Shown here: positions 8,492-16,000 of the stretch, piece by piece
Position numbering within the stretch: position 1 is the first letter of the stretch
Layout: each line of letters opens with the position of its first letter
Assembly (NCBI GenBank): GCA_020432595.1
Contig: JAGQGA010000022.1
Location: forward strand, 1-21,460
DNA: 21,460 bases
Source of the DNA: Anaerolineales bacterium
GTDB lineage: Bacteria; Chloroflexota; Anaerolineae; Promineifilales; Promineifilaceae
Reading direction: 5' to 3'
Made by a program: the position numbers and the translations under genes
Notes under the pieces: generated by a model
Seen by the model: only the letters and a program-made list of their open reading frames with translations
What the model was told of the DNA's origin: nothing
Databases searched by the model: none

Positions 8492-9299
8492 TAAAGCTGA
8501 ACAACCCATACGTCACATCCTTTCCCTTTCTGGAGGAAAAGACAGCACCGCTCTAGCTATCTATTTGCACCACCAGATACCGGAACTTGAATACGTCTTT
8601 TGTGATACCGATCAAGAACTGCCTGAGACTTATGATTATCTAGGGCGTCTAGAAGCATTTCTTGGAAAAACAATCCATTACCTTAAGCATGATGGCAAGG
8701 GATTCAAGGAACTCTTAACTGCGCGCCGAGGCTTTTTACCTTCTGCACAAGTACGCTGGTGTACTGAGTATCTAAAAATAAAGCCTTTCGAGAAATTTGT
8801 CGGAGATAACATTGTGTATAGTTACATTGGCATCCGGGCTGATGAACCCCATCGTAAAGGATACATCTCAACAAAACCAAACATTGTTGCTCAATATCCA
8901 TTCATAGATGACGGAATCAGAAAGGATGACGTAATCAGAATCCTTGAAGAAAGTGGCTTGGGTGTTCCTGATTACTATAAATGGCGTTCACGTTCAGGCT
9001 GCTATTTTTGCTTTTTTCAACAACGAATTGAATGGGTTGGTTTGCTGGAGAATCATCCGGATCTTTATGAAAAAGCAATCCAATACGAAAAGATTGACCC
9101 CGAAACTGGCGAACGTTATACCTGGTCCTCACGAGAAAGCTTGGAAGAGCTACGTCATCCGAATCGAATAGCACAAATTCGGGAAGAGCACCAAAAACGC
9201 CAACAACGGTCAGGCAAAGCAGCAGCTAATCAAACGCTTGCTCAGGTGTTTACTGACGAATTAAATGGTGGCGACGGATGTTTAATTTGTCACTTATGA
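8481..9299 (+). CDS. brxP: BrxP-like PAPS-reductase/DndC-family sulfurtransferase
   Basis: A 272-aa cytoplasmic protein of the adenine-nucleotide alpha-hydrolase (PAPS reductase/DndC) superfamily. The PP-loop SGGKDS is at residues 17-22, followed by FCDTDQELPETYDYL, RWCTEYLKIKPFE (C94) and YIGIRADEP. Two CxxC pairs, C174-C177 (GCYFC) and C267-C270 at the extreme C-terminus (CLIC), could hold an Fe-S cluster as in DndC. In family terms it activates a substrate with ATP and inserts or transfers sulfur; PAPS reductase itself reduces PAPS to sulfite. In type 4 BREX this gene is called brxP and stands where other types have the PglX methylase. The cysteine desulfurase at the end of the operon is the likely sulfur donor. 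Base composition is more AT-rich than the downstream genes. The family is sure; phosphorothioation of DNA is inferred. Confidence 0.85.
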   Translation: MSIDKAEQPIRHILSLSGGKDSTALAIYLHHQIPELEYVFCDTDQELPETYDYLGRLEAFLGKTIHYLKHDGKGFKELLTARRGFLPSAQVRWCTEYLKIKPFEKFVGDNIVYSYIGIRADEPHRKGYISTKPNIVAQYPFIDDGIRKDDVIRILEESGLGVPDYYKWRSRSGCYFCFFQQRIEWVGLLENHPDLYEKAIQYEKIDPETGERYTWSSRESLEELRHPNRIAQIREEHQKRQQRSGKAAANQTLAQVFTDELNGGDGCLICHL

Positions 9300-9328
9300 G
9301 CATTATTCAAATTGGTAGCTGGTAAAAA

Positions 9329-10192
9329 ATGACAGATTCACCGCAACGAAACAAACTAGGCGCGTCATTTCATAGAACATTTTCTCTCAGGCGGAATCAA
9401 ATGCAAGATGTACTGAGGATTGCTTACAAGGCTGATTTTAAGGATACGGAAGGACATTGGAGCCGTGAAGAACTCAGAAAAACATCCTCCATTGGGACAA
9501 GACAAGCTGAATCTGCTCCACGCTATGCCTACGGAGCAGGAATGCTTGATGAGAAAAACAAGCTGACGGCGTTTGGTAAACAGGCTTATGAAAATGACCC
9601 AATGCTAGAAAAGCTATCTACAATCTGGCTCATTCATTATTTCCTAAGTGCTCCAAACGGCTTTGGCCCATCTTATTGGCACGACATCGTGGTAACTCGT
9701 TTTCGCACAAGTGACATGATAAGCAAAGCGAGTCTTACAGAACAAATTGCCGATCATATCAAGCATACTGAAGAAAGAGAATTAGCTCCTCGATATGCAC
9801 AATCATTTGCCAATGTTTTTTTAAGAACTTATTCTGAACCAGACGGCTTGTCGAGTTTAGGGATTTTGCGAGAGATTGAAAATGACAAGACATACCTTGT
9901 CGAAGAAGCTGATCCCCCACCTATATGGGCATTTGCCGTAGCTCTCCTCGACTTTTGGCAATATCAATTTCCCAATCGCATCACTGTTAATCTGGATGAA
10001 CTTTATGTAGAGGGCGGTCTCACCAGCATCTTCATGATTGGCGAGGGGCGCATTAACCGCTATTTACGTACCCTGCAACAAGAAGGGATTGTAGATGTAT
10101 TCCGCGTCGCTCCACCCTATCAGGTGGTTTTGCTCAACCCCGATCCCACATTTGCCCTGGATAAACTCTACACCAGCAATGACGACGAATGA
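9329..10192 (+). CDS. DUF4007 family protein, second copy
   Basis: A 287-aa soluble protein sharing the DUF4007 outline with the gene at 4108: an N-terminal SFHRTFSLRRNQMQDVL segment, then KLTAFGKQAYENDPMLEKL and TIWLIHYFLS, matching YWLIHWEL in the first copy. Similarity between the two is low outside these blocks, so they are old paralogs rather than a recent duplication, and the family's function is unknown. A C-terminal segment (YVEGGLTSIFMIGEGRINRYLRTLQQEGIVDVFRV) looks like a winged helix and may bind DNA. It starts 29 nt after brxP with only a weak ribosome-binding site. The next gene overlaps its end by 14 nt. Pairing with brxP suggests it assists substrate or DNA recognition; that is inference. 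Confidence 0.8.
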   Translation: MTDSPQRNKLGASFHRTFSLRRNQMQDVLRIAYKADFKDTEGHWSREELRKTSSIGTRQAESAPRYAYGAGMLDEKNKLTAFGKQAYENDPMLEKLSTIWLIHYFLSAPNGFGPSYWHDIVVTRFRTSDMISKASLTEQIADHIKHTEERELAPRYAQSFANVFLRTYSEPDGLSSLGILREIENDKTYLVEEADPPPIWAFAVALLDFWQYQFPNRITVNLDELYVEGGLTSIFMIGEGRINRYLRTLQQEGIVDVFRVAPPYQVVLLNPDPTFALDKLYTSNDDE

Positions 10193-10628
10193 TGTAATCC
10201 ACACCTTACGACATGGTGGGCTGCGCGTACGCACCGCCTTATGGCTGCTGCCTCCAGAACAGTTAGCCAGTCTGCCAGACAGCGCCGCCCGGCTTGGCAT
10301 TCATCTGGCAGACGTGCGGCAACCATTGCTCAACGCTGTAGCCCCAGATCAACGCTTCCTACATCTGACCGTGCGCGAATTCCTCGAGGCACTTGATGCC
10401 CTGTGCCAAAACCCACAGACCAGCGATTGCCTGCTGGTTGTCAACTGCGATCTCATCATCGCTAGACTGAATTTTCAGGAACGCCGCGAAGCCTGGGACA
10501 CGCTCTATCGGGGCTTACCCCATCGCTCTCACGCCTTATTGATAGCAATGCCAGATAACGCCGACTTGCTGCTGCCAAGCGAACAAGAATTAACCTATTG
10601 GAGGAATGAAGGCCGTCTCGTGCCCTGA
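10179..10628 (+). CDS. small operon protein of unknown function (possible BrxF/BrxB-like accessory)
   Basis: A 149-aa soluble protein I cannot assign to a family. The start is the ATG at 10179, which overlaps the DUF4007 stop by 14 nt; the frame is open upstream to 10095, but that part is the out-of-frame end of the DUF4007 gene. A central strand, DCLLVVNCDLIIARLNFQER, followed by AWDTLYRGLPHRSHALLIAM, resembles the Walker B/sensor half of a small P-loop fold, but there is no Walker A motif, so it should not hydrolyse ATP. The position just before the giant ATPase is where small accessory proteins (BrxB, BrxF) sit in other BREX types; homology to either is only suggested. It ends 41 nt before the next gene. 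Confidence 0.7.
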   Translation: MTTNDVIHTLRHGGLRVRTALWLLPPEQLASLPDSAARLGIHLADVRQPLLNAVAPDQRFLHLTVREFLEALDALCQNPQTSDCLLVVNCDLIIARLNFQERREAWDTLYRGLPHRSHALLIAMPDNADLLLPSEQELTYWRNEGRLVP

Positions 10629-10669
10629 AACTCCAACACCAGTGACATAATTTTTGAAAGGGAGGACAC

Positions 10670-13600
10670 ATGACAACATACAAAATAGGCGATTTGGTCA
10701 AAGTAGATGAACGCGCCGCTTTTCGCAACGACGTTCAACTTGACAACTTCAACAACCCACAACTCAACTTCGGTCTAATCAACAGCTACCTCTTCAGCAG
10801 TGCTTTACCTGGGGGGAGGCAACCCACCCATTCACTAAGCATTGCTCCAGCTGGTGTCTTGGAAAACCTTGTCCAGACCTTCCTAAGCGACCGTTTGGAT
10901 AACCGTTTTTATCTAATCGCCACTTATGGGCATGGCAAAAGCCACCTAGCATTGGCCTTAGCCAATTACTTTAGCCGCCCCTCTGCCTCTCCCGAAGTCA
11001 GCACCCTGCTTGAAAAACTCGGCAATGCGCTTGGCGATTCAGCGAAAGCGTCTCGTTATGCCGATTTTAAGCAATCGCGGGGAGAATTCCTTGTTTTACG
11101 CTTGCGCGGCGATGTCCCACGCAGCTTGCACGAGCAAGTATTGCAAGGGCTGGAAAAGGCTCTAAGTGAACACACAGCAACCAAAAACGAAAAACTCCCC
11201 TTCTGGTTCGCCGAGGCCGAACGCATCATTATAAATTTCAGCCCCGCTGACAAAGAAAAAGCCAACCAATTCCTCGAAAGCGCCGGATATGACATTCCAT
11301 CCTTGTTAAAACGACTTGGCAATAGAGAGGATGTTTATGATTTATGCGTCAGGCTCATTCAGCACGTCAGTAGCATCCGGCCAAATTTGGGCGGTGAGGT
11401 CAGCCTAGCCCAGGTGATTCATTGGGCGACAGATAAATTTTGCGGTAAGGGCAAGCCCCTAGGTGGCTTACTTATCTTGTTCGATGAATTCAGCCTTTAT
11501 GTACAAAAATACGCCCAACGAAACGCGACGGGAGAGCTACAGGATTTGCTCAATGGCGTTAGCGACCGGCAAGGTAAGGCTGCTTTCCTCGCCTTCTCCC
11601 AAATTGACCTAATGCAACTGGCTGACAATCTCCAAATCGCCGGTAGCACAAGGGTGGGACTAAAACGTGAATTAACCCGAATCCCCAAAAAATGGGTGCT
11701 GTTTTCCCTGATGGAAAGCGTCATTGACGCTTATTTGATCCAAGACGAGCAACGCTGGCAAACATTTCTGTCCAACCCGCAATCGAGAGGCCCGATCCAT
11801 CACGCTACAGATATTGCCTGGGAACGATTTAAAAAGCGTTATTCCACCACGCTTCAATGGACGCTACAGCATTTCCAAGAAAATGTAACAAAAGGTTGCT
11901 TTCCTCTTCATCCGATCACCACATATTTGCTATGCAATTTACGGCTTCAATCTGACGATGCCGGTACGCCACGAACTGTTTTAGGTTTTGTCTTGGAAGA
12001 ACTACGCACGCGCCAGGACGAGCCAATAGTAATTGAAAACCGACTAAACTGGGTGCAACCTATCAGCCTGGTAGATTACTTTGAGGGCCGTCTCAGCGGC
12101 GATTTATATGCCCAATACAACGCCGCCAGACACACCATAGGCAACGATGCGCCAGAAGAGCAGGCCATATTAAAAGCCCTCCTGTTGCAATACCTAGCCG
12201 AGGTTAGGGCCCGCCCTGACGAACAAATCGAATTTCTCGCCCATACTGCTGGGTTGGAGGAAAGAGTAGCAAAACAGACCTTGCGTAAACTCTCAGACAA
12301 TCATATTATCCGGTATGAACAGAGTTACGGGGGGGGATACACCTTCTGGGCCGCTTCCAACCAGCCAAAGTTGTTACAAGAAACGATCCAGAAAAAGCTG
12401 GAGCAATTTGAGTGGTCTATAGATGAACTAAATGCACTCAATAAGACGTTGCTAAATAGTAACTTCGGATCCTTTGAAATTAAAGTTGACTGGGGGAATT
12501 CTACAGATTGGGCTGCACGTGAATATATTGTTACGGCTGATTTGCTTTCAGAGTGGATGCAACACATGGCCGCTCAATTCACCTACGCTTACAACCATCG
12601 TGATCTGATAGAACCGGATCGCAGTAGTGTCCTTTGGGTAATAGCCAGCCGTGACGATGAGATTGTAGCTGTCCGTGAACAAGTTAGCAGCGAATTCCAA
12701 ACAACCTTTGCTAAACTCAGCGAAAATCCGCCGGTACTCGTAGCCGTAGTGCCGCAACGCGCTCAACCAGAGTTGTTGGAAGCCTATCGTCGTAAGTGGG
12801 CATTAGTGAAATTCACCACAAAAGAGCGGGCTGATGCCGGGCAGGAGATGTACGATGCTGAAACCAAACAGGCTGATATAGCCCTTTTCCGAGCCTTGCG
12901 GTTAATTCGCAGCGTAGATGAGTATCCAGCTGAAATCGAACGGCCGCATACAGCTTATATTGTACCTACCGCTTATATCGGGGAGTCACGCAAGAGTGAG
13001 CGTGTCTCCCTACGCGAGTTGCTGATACGGTTATATCGGGTTGCATATGCCTACACGCCAACTGAGTTTTTTACACAATACCGGGTTGTTTCCAAAGGTG
13101 TCAACAAACTAAAAGATACTACTGTTAAATCCTCAAAGGTGTTAATATCCAATGCCATTGCTGATCTAAAAGCTCTGGCCCGCAGCGACAGCATGGTTCG
13201 TGATCTCTCTGAAAAATTCCTCATAAGGAAATGGGAAGTGCTGACGGCCGATTACCGCATCAAAGAACAGCCTGGCAGTCGGCGCGTGCGTGAAGCATGG
13301 CAGTTTATTGACAACACCATCCGAGCCGATAATGCAGAGACTAAATTGCGCGAAGCGTTGTTCCCATTGCTCAATCCCCCTTATGGCTATGACTACAACA
13401 CAGCCTTGTTGCTCTTCTCTGCCTGGTTTGGCTATCACAAATTAGACTTGGAGGTGAACGTTAACGGCCGTCGGGTACAACAACAGGCACTTATTGATTT
13501 AGTTGGAAAAGGAGGCCCCAGAGATTTCTTCTTGGCTATAGCTACCAGTGATGTCGTCGGCCTGCGTCGTCGTGCTGCACCAGACAAAGTGGCTGTTAAA

Positions 13601-16000
13601 GCAAGAATCCAGGCTATAGGACAAAACCAGTTCGACTTGGAAACAGCCAACAACGAAATTGTCTGGCTTCGAGAAACGGGTAAAGACGAGCGCTTTGATG
13701 TAGACCTACGCAGTAGTGCCGATCAAGCGGCTGAGAATCTCGCCCACGCTGTAGGCCAGGCTACCCAATACAACCGCGATGCAAGGCAGTTAAAAGAGCA
13801 GATCAGCAGGGCCAACAGTGCCAAAGACCTGATCGGCCTGCAAAAGAAAATCGGCCAACTTCCCACCCTCGGCAATATTCAGGTGGAAGCCGACCCCCCG
13901 GAAAGCCTGAGGCAGCAGATAGAAGAACGATTAACGGCCGTTGTCGAAGCATTCTGCCGCGAAAACGAGGCCCCCAAGAAAATCACCGACATCGGCCGCA
14001 ACCGCGACCGCCTGAAAGAGGAAAAGAAGGCCGTCACCAATGTCGGCTTGCCACACCTAATAGAGCTTATCGAGCAAAGCCTCAGCCGTCTGGATCAGCG
14101 GGAAAAAGAGCTAGAAGCCGCGCTCCAGGCCGAACAGCGCGAGAAGAACCTCCTGGCAACCATCAACAACGTAGACCCACAAGGCAGGCTGCAACAACTC
14201 CGCGCTGGCCTGGCCGTACTCAACGAGTTGGACAACTTACCAGAAAAGCTGTCCCTTCAATGCGCTGCTCGCCTGCAACAAGTGCAAAAAGCGATTGATG
14301 CCATTTTATCCCAAATCGCTCAATGCCGTCACGACTCGGAAAGCGTCACCCAACAGGCGCAACTTCAACCAATACGCGACAAATTGCTCACCCTCCAACC
14401 TCGTTGCGCCGACACCGAAGAAGCCGAAGAAATTGCTGTGCTGCTTAAGCAGACTGAGGAAATTCGCAGCCGTCTCATTACTCAAGAACAACATCATGCT
14501 GCGCTAAAACAGGCCATTCTCAGCGTCTCAGAACAGGCATCTCTATTGGAACTTAACGAAGGTATTAGCCAATTACCTGAACTACCCGATCTCCCTGCTG
14601 ATCTGGCACAACTGCGTGATAGACAAGTGCGGGTTCTGAAAAAAGCCATTGCTGCTATCCATAACCAGATAGAGGAGGCTGAAAGCGACTTAGAAAGTGG
14701 GCAAAGTACCCAACAGTTCAAGAAAGTGCAGGAAATGCTCTATGCTCTCAAAACACGCTGCTCGGCTATGCCCGAAGCAGAAAGAGTAGAAACGCTGCTG
14801 GCAAGACTGGAAACCAAACGCGAGCAGTTGGCTCAGAAAGAACAACACGCCGCCAACATCCGCCGCGTTTTAGATGAAGCCGACCCTACAGTGCCGCTAA
14901 AACGTTTGCGTGAAGTACAGCAGCAGATTCACAATTTGCAAGATGTACCCCCTAACCTAAGCAAAACACGTGATCAGCGGTTGAGCGAATTAGAGCAAGC
15001 CATCAACAACATTCGCGCTCAGATAGACCGCGCTGGCGTTGATTTGGCTGCTGCACAAAGCCGCAGTGCTATTAACAAAACACGCGATAACCTACTGAAG
15101 CTACAAACCCGTTGCGCCAACACCCCCGAAGAAGCTGAAGTCAACCAGCTAATCTCCCAAACTGATCAGCTAAAGGCCGAATTGGAGGAGCAAGAACGGC
15201 GCAAGAGCGCGTGGCGGGAAACTATCAACAGCGTTAACAGCAATTACCATCGGCTTCGCCAGTTACTTGACGGGCAAGTCATACTGCAAGCACTGACCGA
15301 TCTGCCCGATGATTTGCGCCGCGAGCGAGATGAGCGTTTACGCAACATAGAAAAGGCCATTCAGCCGATTCAACAGCAAGTTGATCGGGTACAGCAATCG
15401 CTTGATGAAGTCGTTAACCCCGTTCAGTTACAGAAACAGCGTGATGAGTTAATCAAGCTCAGACAGCGCTGCGGAGAGACGCCGCTGGAAGCCGTGGTCA
15501 ACCAGCATATTGACCGCGCCGACGCGCTGCAACGCTTTTTTGAGCAAATCGAAAACGAACGCAAGCCACAGATTGATTCGCCAGGAGCCAGTCACGAACA
15601 GGTCAAGCGGTTAGAGCAATTAGAACAAGGGCTTTCCCTTAGCCCTAGCCAACGAGTGCTTCTGACTGAACAACAGGAAAAGGTAAAAACGGCTGCCAGA
15701 GGCCAACGCGAAAAGTCACAGCGTTGGCTGGCAAAGCAGGCGCAGGCTTTCCAAAACAACGAAGCCATCGCAGGGTTGGTCAAACAGTTGGACGCTCCGC
15801 CCGCTACAATTCTCGCCTTTTTGTCGCAAACGGAAGTCCAACAGCTAACAACGTTGCGGCAACAAGCGCAACAACGTATAGACGCCGACGCTTTAAGTGC
15901 TATTGAGAATCGCTTCCGCCAGATTCAAGATCGTCGTTTGCAAGAACAATGTGTGCAAACATTGCAACGAATCCTCGATGCCACACAGGAGGGAGCGTGA
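10670..16000 (+). CDS. brxC: giant BrxC/PglY-like ATPase with C-terminal coiled-coil repeats
   Basis: A 1776-aa protein with a strong ribosome-binding site (GGGAGG) before the ATG. The N-terminal ATPase has Walker A ATYGHGKS (84-91) and Walker B LLILFDEFSLY (~266-276), as in BrxC/PglY/DUF6079 proteins. The middle (~300-1000) has no motif I can name. From ~1155 to ~1627 the protein holds four tandem 118-residue repeats rich in Glu, Gln, Arg and Leu, predicted to be long coiled coils. Each unit has a DLP..L...RD.RL segment, a QL...RD.LL.L segment and an Arg-Cys step (C1246, C1364, C1482, C1601). A degenerate unit probably precedes them. Typical BrxC is ~1200 aa, so this is longer mainly because of the coil. 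Likely a DNA- or complex-bound motor or scaffold. The stop is embedded in the GTGA that begins pglZ. Confidence 0.85.
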   Translation: MTTYKIGDLVKVDERAAFRNDVQLDNFNNPQLNFGLINSYLFSSALPGGRQPTHSLSIAPAGVLENLVQTFLSDRLDNRFYLIATYGHGKSHLALALANYFSRPSASPEVSTLLEKLGNALGDSAKASRYADFKQSRGEFLVLRLRGDVPRSLHEQVLQGLEKALSEHTATKNEKLPFWFAEAERIIINFSPADKEKANQFLESAGYDIPSLLKRLGNREDVYDLCVRLIQHVSSIRPNLGGEVSLAQVIHWATDKFCGKGKPLGGLLILFDEFSLYVQKYAQRNATGELQDLLNGVSDRQGKAAFLAFSQIDLMQLADNLQIAGSTRVGLKRELTRIPKKWVLFSLMESVIDAYLIQDEQRWQTFLSNPQSRGPIHHATDIAWERFKKRYSTTLQWTLQHFQENVTKGCFPLHPITTYLLCNLRLQSDDAGTPRTVLGFVLEELRTRQDEPIVIENRLNWVQPISLVDYFEGRLSGDLYAQYNAARHTIGNDAPEEQAILKALLLQYLAEVRARPDEQIEFLAHTAGLEERVAKQTLRKLSDNHIIRYEQSYGGGYTFWAASNQPKLLQETIQKKLEQFEWSIDELNALNKTLLNSNFGSFEIKVDWGNSTDWAAREYIVTADLLSEWMQHMAAQFTYAYNHRDLIEPDRSSVLWVIASRDDEIVAVREQVSSEFQTTFAKLSENPPVLVAVVPQRAQPELLEAYRRKWALVKFTTKERADAGQEMYDAETKQADIALFRALRLIRSVDEYPAEIERPHTAYIVPTAYIGESRKSERVSLRELLIRLYRVAYAYTPTEFFTQYRVVSKGVNKLKDTTVKSSKVLISNAIADLKALARSDSMVRDLSEKFLIRKWEVLTADYRIKEQPGSRRVREAWQFIDNTIRADNAETKLREALFPLLNPPYGYDYNTALLLFSAWFGYHKLDLEVNVNGRRVQQQALIDLVGKGGPRDFFLAIATSDVVGLRRRAAPDKVAVKARIQAIGQNQFDLETANNEIVWLRETGKDERFDVDLRSSADQAAENLAHAVGQATQYNRDARQLKEQISRANSAKDLIGLQKKIGQLPTLGNIQVEADPPESLRQQIEERLTAVVEAFCRENEAPKKITDIGRNRDRLKEEKKAVTNVGLPHLIELIEQSLSRLDQREKELEAALQAEQREKNLLATINNVDPQGRLQQLRAGLAVLNELDNLPEKLSLQCAARLQQVQKAIDAILSQIAQCRHDSESVTQQAQLQPIRDKLLTLQPRCADTEEAEEIAVLLKQTEEIRSRLITQEQHHAALKQAILSVSEQASLLELNEGISQLPELPDLPADLAQLRDRQVRVLKKAIAAIHNQIEEAESDLESGQSTQQFKKVQEMLYALKTRCSAMPEAERVETLLARLETKREQLAQKEQHAANIRRVLDEADPTVPLKRLREVQQQIHNLQDVPPNLSKTRDQRLSELEQAINNIRAQIDRAGVDLAAAQSRSAINKTRDNLLKLQTRCANTPEEAEVNQLISQTDQLKAELEEQERRKSAWRETINSVNSNYHRLRQLLDGQVILQALTDLPDDLRRERDERLRNIEKAIQPIQQQVDRVQQSLDEVVNPVQLQKQRDELIKLRQRCGETPLEAVVNQHIDRADALQRFFEQIENERKPQIDSPGASHEQVKRLEQLEQGLSLSPSQRVLLTEQQEKVKTAARGQREKSQRWLAKQAQAFQNNEAIAGLVKQLDAPPATILAFLSQTEVQQLTTLRQQAQQRIDADALSAIENRFRQIQDRRLQEQCVQTLQRILDATQEGA
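14132..15553 (+). repeat. four tandem 118-codon repeats inside brxC
   Basis: The units begin near residues 1155, 1273, 1391 and 1509. They are aligned by their Arg-Cys steps (TLQPRCADT, ALKTRCSAM, KLQTRCANT, KLRQRCGET), whose cysteines are 118, 118 and 119 residues apart. DNA identity between units is low, so the repeat is old and kept at the protein level. Confidence 0.8.
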
